Shown here piece by piece: positions 60,708 through 64,000 of a DNA stretch of 64,000 bases. The translations under genes and the position numbers were made by a program. The stretch is from the NCBI RefSeq assembly GCF_050586345.1, contig NZ_JBOCEF010000006.1, forward strand, positions 75,728-139,727, read 5' to 3'. The DNA comes from JBOCEF01 sp050586345 (GTDB lineage Bacteria; Pseudomonadota; Alphaproteobacteria; Rhodobacterales; Rhodobacteraceae). The stretch's first letter is position 1. Each line of letters begins with the position of its first letter. Below the pieces are notes generated by a model. That model did not search any database, was not told the DNA's origin, and saw only the letters and a list, made by a program, of their open reading frames with translations.

Positions 60708-60764
60708 CCGCACAGCCCTGACCGCCCCTGAGCCGTAGGCGCAGGGGCGGTCAGGGCTGTGCGG
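60708..60764. repeat. 23-base perfect inverted repeat at the left end of the IS21 element
   Basis: Arms at 60708-60730 and 60742-60764 are exact complements with an 11-base loop. It lies just after the istB stop on the minus strand, so it is probably the transcription stop for istAB, or it blocks inward read-through. Confidence 0.85.
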
Positions 60765-60782
60765 ATTGTCATGCTTTCGGGG

Positions 60783-61514
60783 TCAGGCGCGGTTCTTGAA
60801 GCGCCAGCTCTCGTTGCCGGTCTCGATGATCTCGCAGTGGTGGGTGAGGCGATCGAGGAGCGCCGTCGTCATCTTCGCGTCGCCGAAGACGCTCGGCCAT
60901 TCGCCGAAGGCCAGGTTGGTGGTGACGATCACGGAGGTCTGCTCGTAGAGCCGGCTGATGAGATGGAAGAGCAGCTGCCCGCCGGTCTGGGCGAAGGGAA
61001 GATAGCCGAGTTCGTCGAGCACGACGAAGTCGAGCCGGCAGAGCAGGTCGGCGGTGCGTCCCTGGCGGTTGCCGCGGGCCTCGGCGTCGAGCTTGTTGAC
61101 CAGATCGACGACGTTGAAGAACCGTCCGCGGGCGCCGGCGCGGATGCAGGCGCGGATGATGCCGACGGCGAGATGGGTCTTTCCCGTGCCCGTGCCGCCG
61201 ACCAGCACGAGATTGCGCTGGTGCTCAAGGAACGCCCCGCCCGCAAGGTCCCGGACCAGGGTCTCATTGATCGGCGTGCCCTCGAAGCCGAACTCGTCGA
61301 TCTCCTTGGCGAAGGGCATCCGCGTGATGGTCATCTGATACTTGATCGAGCGCGCCTGCTTCTCGCTCAGCTCGGCTGCGAGCAGGTCCCCGATGATCCG
61401 CTGGGGCTCATGCTCCCGCTTCACGGCTGCGGCGACGATCTCGTCGTAACCGGCCTTCATGCCGAACAGCTTCAGCGCGGCCATGGTGGTCAGGATCTCG
61501 GCGCGGTCCATCAT
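60783..61514 (-). CDS. istB: IS21-family helper ATPase IstB
   Basis: This 243-residue AAA+ ATPase helps the IstA transposase choose target DNA. Walker A is LVGGTGTGKTHLA and Walker B reads DFVVLDELGYLPF. The family regions TRMPFAKEIDEFGFEGTPINE and VIVTTNLAFGEWPSVFGD are present. The first ATG (61514) overlaps the stop of the frame-corrected istA as ATGA; a second ATG follows at once. The gene appears intact. Confidence 0.96.
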   Translation of the reverse strand: MMDRAEILTTMAALKLFGMKAGYDEIVAAAVKREHEPQRIIGDLLAAELSEKQARSIKYQMTITRMPFAKEIDEFGFEGTPINETLVRDLAGGAFLEHQRNLVLVGGTGTGKTHLAVGIIRACIRAGARGRFFNVVDLVNKLDAEARGNRQGRTADLLCRLDFVVLDELGYLPFAQTGGQLLFHLISRLYEQTSVIVTTNLAFGEWPSVFGDAKMTTALLDRLTHHCEIIETGNESWRFKNRA

Positions 61515-63027
61515 CGGGCGGTCCTCCTCAGGCTGTCGTAGCGGGCGCAGTCGGCGACCGGCTCGTGGGCGAGGCGCAGCGCCTCGGGCGTCATGATCGG
61601 GGCGGGCGGCTCGGGCTCCCGCCGACGGGCGAGGATGTTGAGGATCACGTCCGCTGAATGGACGCCGTCGGCGAGGGCCTCGGCGCAGGCCGCCTCGACC
61701 GCGTCGATCCCCCCTCCAGCGCAATGGGGCCGAGAACGGCGCCCAGGATCTCGACCATCTGGCGATCGCCGTCGGAGACGTTCCGGAGCCTGCGCCGGAC
61801 GCGTCCGAGGGAGCTCGGCAGCTCCCATTCCTTGAACGGCGCGCCATTGCGAAGGGCGCCGGGTTTGCGCGCCAGCACAGGCACATAGTGCCAAGGGTCG
61901 TACACTTTCCGACCACGGCCGAAGGCGCGACTGTGCTCGCCGACCACCCGGCCGTCCTGACGGATCTCGATCCGCTCGGCATAGGCGCGGATCTCGACCG
62001 GGCGCCCCACCGCAGCGGCGGAGACCGAGTACTTGTTGTTGTCGAAGCGGACCAGGCAGGTCTTCGAGACCGCGGCCGGCACGGCATGGAAGCCGTCGAA
62101 GGGGCCGCGATACGGCACGAGGCTCGGCCGCTCCGCCTCGAACGCCTCCCAGATCGTGGTGTCCAACCGCTCTGGATGACGGTGCGCGCGCGCCCAAGCG
62201 ATGCACTGGTCCTGCAGCCAGGCGTTCAGCTCCTCGAAGCTCTTCACCCGGACCCGCGGCGTGAAGAACCGCCGACGGATCACGCCGACCTGATTCTCGA
62301 CCTGTCCCTTCTCCCAGCCCGAGGCCGGGGTGCAGGCGACCGGCTCCACCAGATAGTGGCCGCACATCTGCTGGAAGCGCCGGTTGTAGCGCCGCTCTTT
62401 GCCGGCGAATACCGCGTCCACCGCGGTCCGCATGTTGTCATAGATGCCCCTGGTGCAGGCGCCGCCGAAGAAGGCGAAGGCCTTGTCGTGGGCGTCGAAC
62501 ACCATCTCCTGGGTCTCGCGCGGATAGGCCCGCACGAACATCATCCGGCTGTGGCAGAGCCGGACATGAGCCACCTTGATCGTCATGGTCACCCCGTCGA
62601 TGACGACGATCTCATGGCTCCAGTCGAACTGGTACGCCTCGCCGGGCGCGAAGCTCAGGGGCACGTATGCGGCCGCCGTCGCCTCGCTTTCCCGGCGCTT
62701 CCAGGCGGCCGCATACCGGCGCACCGCGTCGTAGCCGCCGTCATAACCCCGGCCGCGGAGATCCTCGAAGATCCGGACCAGCGTCAGCCGTTCCCGCGGC
62801 GCGCGCCCGGCGTTCGCGGTCAGCAGCCCGTCGAGCTCGTCCCGCCACGGCCCGATCTTCGGCTGGGGCTGGGACGTCCGCTCGTAGACGAAATCCGTCT
62901 CCTGCGAGCGGATCACTTTCCGCACCGTCTTCCGCGAAACCCGGAATTCCCGGCAGATCGCCTTGATAGACCTTCCCTGAACGAAGTACGCGCGGCGGAT
63001 CTTCGCGATCGTCTCCACAACCAGCAT
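61511..63027 (-). pseudogene. istA: IS21-family transposase IstA with a frameshift near the 3' end
   Basis: The first 435 or so residues read as a normal IstA: an N-terminal helix-turn-helix (SIKAICREFRVSRKTVRKVIRSQ) and a DDE core with Asp in YQFDWSHE, Asp in YDNMRTAV and Glu in KGQVENQVG. At a run of six G (complement of 61709-61714) the frame shifts and would stop at 61645. The lost end continues in another frame (IDAVEAACAEALADGVHSAD, then ILNILARRREPEPPAP) to a stop at 61511 that overlaps istB as ATGA. One extra G restores the full 505 residues. The cause is a true mutation, a sequencing error in the G run or, less likely, programmed slippage. Confidence 0.9.
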
Positions 63028-63140
63028 CCCAATCTCGGCCCCCGATTACCTCGGGAGCATCGTGGACCCCAACGCCAGGGGGGTCCCGATTGGACGCCGA
63101 TCATCCCTCAGACGGGGTCCTTATTCCACGCCGATCCACA

Positions 63141-63147
63141 GGCGATG
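63141..63147. repeat. 7-base target site duplication, right copy
   Basis: GGCGATG directly follows the right end of the IS21 element, matching 60646-60652. Confidence 0.9.
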
Positions 63148-63635
63148 CGTCGCCCCGACAGCGAAGTGTCCGCGACCAGGGCCAGGCATTCGCGCGTGAA
63201 GTCGTCCACCAGGGTGAAGACCCGGAAGCGGCGACCGTCGGTGAAGGCGTCGGATACGAAGTCCATGCTCCAGCGCTGGTTCGGGGCGTCCGGCACGCTG
63301 ATCGGCCGGCGGGTTCCCAGCGCCCGTTTGCGGCCGCCGCGGCGCCTCACCTGCAGCTTTTCCTCGGCGTAGAGGCGGCGCAGCTTCTTGAGGTTCATCG
63401 ACCAGCCCTGTCGTTCGAGCATGACGTGGATGCGCCGATACCCGAAGCGGCGGCGTTCGGCGGCCGTTGTGCGCAGCGCTTCGCGCAGTTCGGCGTCATC
63501 GCCGCGGCTGGCGACATAGCGAACCGAGGATCGGTCGACGCCCAGGATCGCACAGGCCCGCCGCTGGCTGACGCCGTGTTCGGCGCAGACATGCGCGACG
63601 GCGCTGCGTCTGGCGGCGGGCCTCACCACTTTTTT
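63141..63635 (-). pseudogene. IS3-family transposase orfB, N-terminal fragment
   Basis: This fragment of about 165 residues carries the HTH_21-like region (AAERRRFGYRRIHVMLERQG) and the first catalytic Asp in RWSMDFVSDAFTDG. It ends ADTSLSGRRIA at the IS21 junction. Translation would begin by a -1 frameshift from orfA at the A-AAA-AAG heptamer (63635-63629). The remaining DDE residues are in the fragment at 60295-60652. Confidence 0.9.
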
Positions 63636-63889
63636 CCTGCGACGTCCCTGAGGACGGCGTTGTCCAGCATCGCCTCGGCGAGAAGCTTCTTCAGCCGCGC
63701 GTTCTCGTCTTCGAGCGTCTTGAGCCGGCGCGCTTCCGAGACGTCCATGCCGCCGTATTTGGCCTTCCACTTGTAGAAGGTCGCCGTGCTGACGCCATGC
63801 CTGCGGCAAACGTCCGCCGTCTTCTCCCCGTTTTCCTGCTCCCGCAGGATCCCGATGATCTGCTCCTCGCTGAACCGCGATCGCTTCAT
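63623..63889 (-). CDS. IS3-family transposase orfA
   Basis: This 88-residue protein begins MKRSRFSEEQIIGILREQENG and has the helix-turn-helix of IS3 OrfA (ADVCRRHGVSTATFYKWKAKYGG). A leucine-rich coiled coil follows (RLKTLEDENARLKKLLAEAML). It ends VAGKKW at the slippery A6G sequence used for -1 frameshifting into orfB. It is intact, but orfB is broken, so the element cannot move itself. Confidence 0.95.
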   Translation of the reverse strand: MKRSRFSEEQIIGILREQENGEKTADVCRRHGVSTATFYKWKAKYGGMDVSEARRLKTLEDENARLKKLLAEAMLDNAVLRDVAGKKW

Positions 63890-64000
63890 GAGCCCGTCTC
63901 CTTGATCGGGCGGACTCTACCTTAGAGCCCGACTCATAATTCGATGGGCGGGGCGTGGAAGCGAGCCAAGCGTCTGACAAGAATGCGGATATGGGCAACG

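Larger units (their letters stand above)
60653..63140 (-). mobile_element. IS21-family insertion sequence (2488 bases)
   Basis: The ends both start TGT and are imperfect inverted repeats (TGTCAATCGGCG and TGTGGATCGGCG). Each end has two copies of a 23-base unit beginning ATCGGCG and ending in a C-run: 60658-60680, 60682-60704, and inverted at 63079-63101 and 63113-63135. Multiple terminal repeats and the istA-istB pair define IS21. The 7-base flanking duplication GGCGATG shows insertion into the IS3 transposase gene. Confidence 0.95.
60264..63925 (-). mobile_element. IS3-family insertion sequence, interrupted by an IS21-family element
   Basis: An orfA-orfB pair of IS3 type reads on the minus strand from 63889 to 60295, split by the IS21 element at 60653-63140. 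Removing that element and one target copy leaves about 1.17 kb. Candidate terminal repeats share AGAGTCCGC at 60270-60278 and, inverted, at 63910-63918. The exact outer ends are uncertain by several bases. No clear target duplication of the IS3 itself could be read. Confidence 0.82.

Overview
The window is about 64 kb of very GC-rich DNA packed with overlapping genes, typical of an alphaproteobacterial chromosome. I place it in the Rhodobacterales/Rhodobacteraceae by inference. The supports are the NasT-NasS nitrate regulators, the order plsX-fabH-(zinc ribbon)-ihfA-merR, a double-length dCTP deaminase, a bamE/YceD/rpmF neighbourhood and a methyltetrahydrofolate-corrinoid cluster with a PF13769 protein. 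High GC makes long open frames on the antisense of almost every gene; these were ignored.

Region 1 (1-11041, minus strand) is an assimilatory nitrate cluster. nasT and nasS come first, behind a sequence resembling a sigma-54 promoter. A 420-base leader with a strong internal terminator follows. Then come nrtA, nrtB, a fused two-domain ATPase, a GAF-like protein of unknown role, nirB, nirD and the start of nasA, which runs off the left edge. Import, reduction to nitrite and reduction to ammonium are thus on one transcript that NasT probably controls by antitermination.

Region 2 (11303-17053) holds a CaiB-type CoA transferase, a formate/nitrite-family transporter, an odd thiamine-diphosphate enzyme, an NsrR-like Rrf2 regulator and S-nitrosoglutathione reductase/formaldehyde dehydrogenase. 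Part of this may serve nitrosative or C1 stress. Region 3 (17311-22656) has two unusual repeat proteins around erpA and dgt: a 596-residue protein with lectin-like repeats and a 441-residue protein with eleven exact 19-residue RTX-like repeats.

Region 4 (22911-39210) is housekeeping: argS, a SPOR protein, nagZ, scpAB, a small membrane/periplasmic pair, dcd, tRNA-Pro, merR, ihfA, fabH, plsX, rpmF, yceD, bamE and an MFS carrier. Region 5 (39432-44668) carries an RNA methyltransferase and a one-carbon cluster: a corrinoid methyltransferase-like protein, a MetF-like protein, a PF13769 protein and metF. Region 6 (44885-58253) has an Mce/Mla lipid transporter with a very long MCE protein, etfBA, two tandem paralogous glycosyltransferase-like membrane proteins, an enoyl-CoA hydratase, and MFS and DMT carriers.

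Region 7 (58336-64000) is a FkbM methyltransferase followed by an accessory stretch. It contains a possible small RNA, an orphan DUF2384 antitoxin, and an IS3-family element split by an IS21-family element with a 7-base target duplication. A dispersed palindromic repeat of about 60 bases occurs in three intergenic gaps (21051, 28968, 44757).
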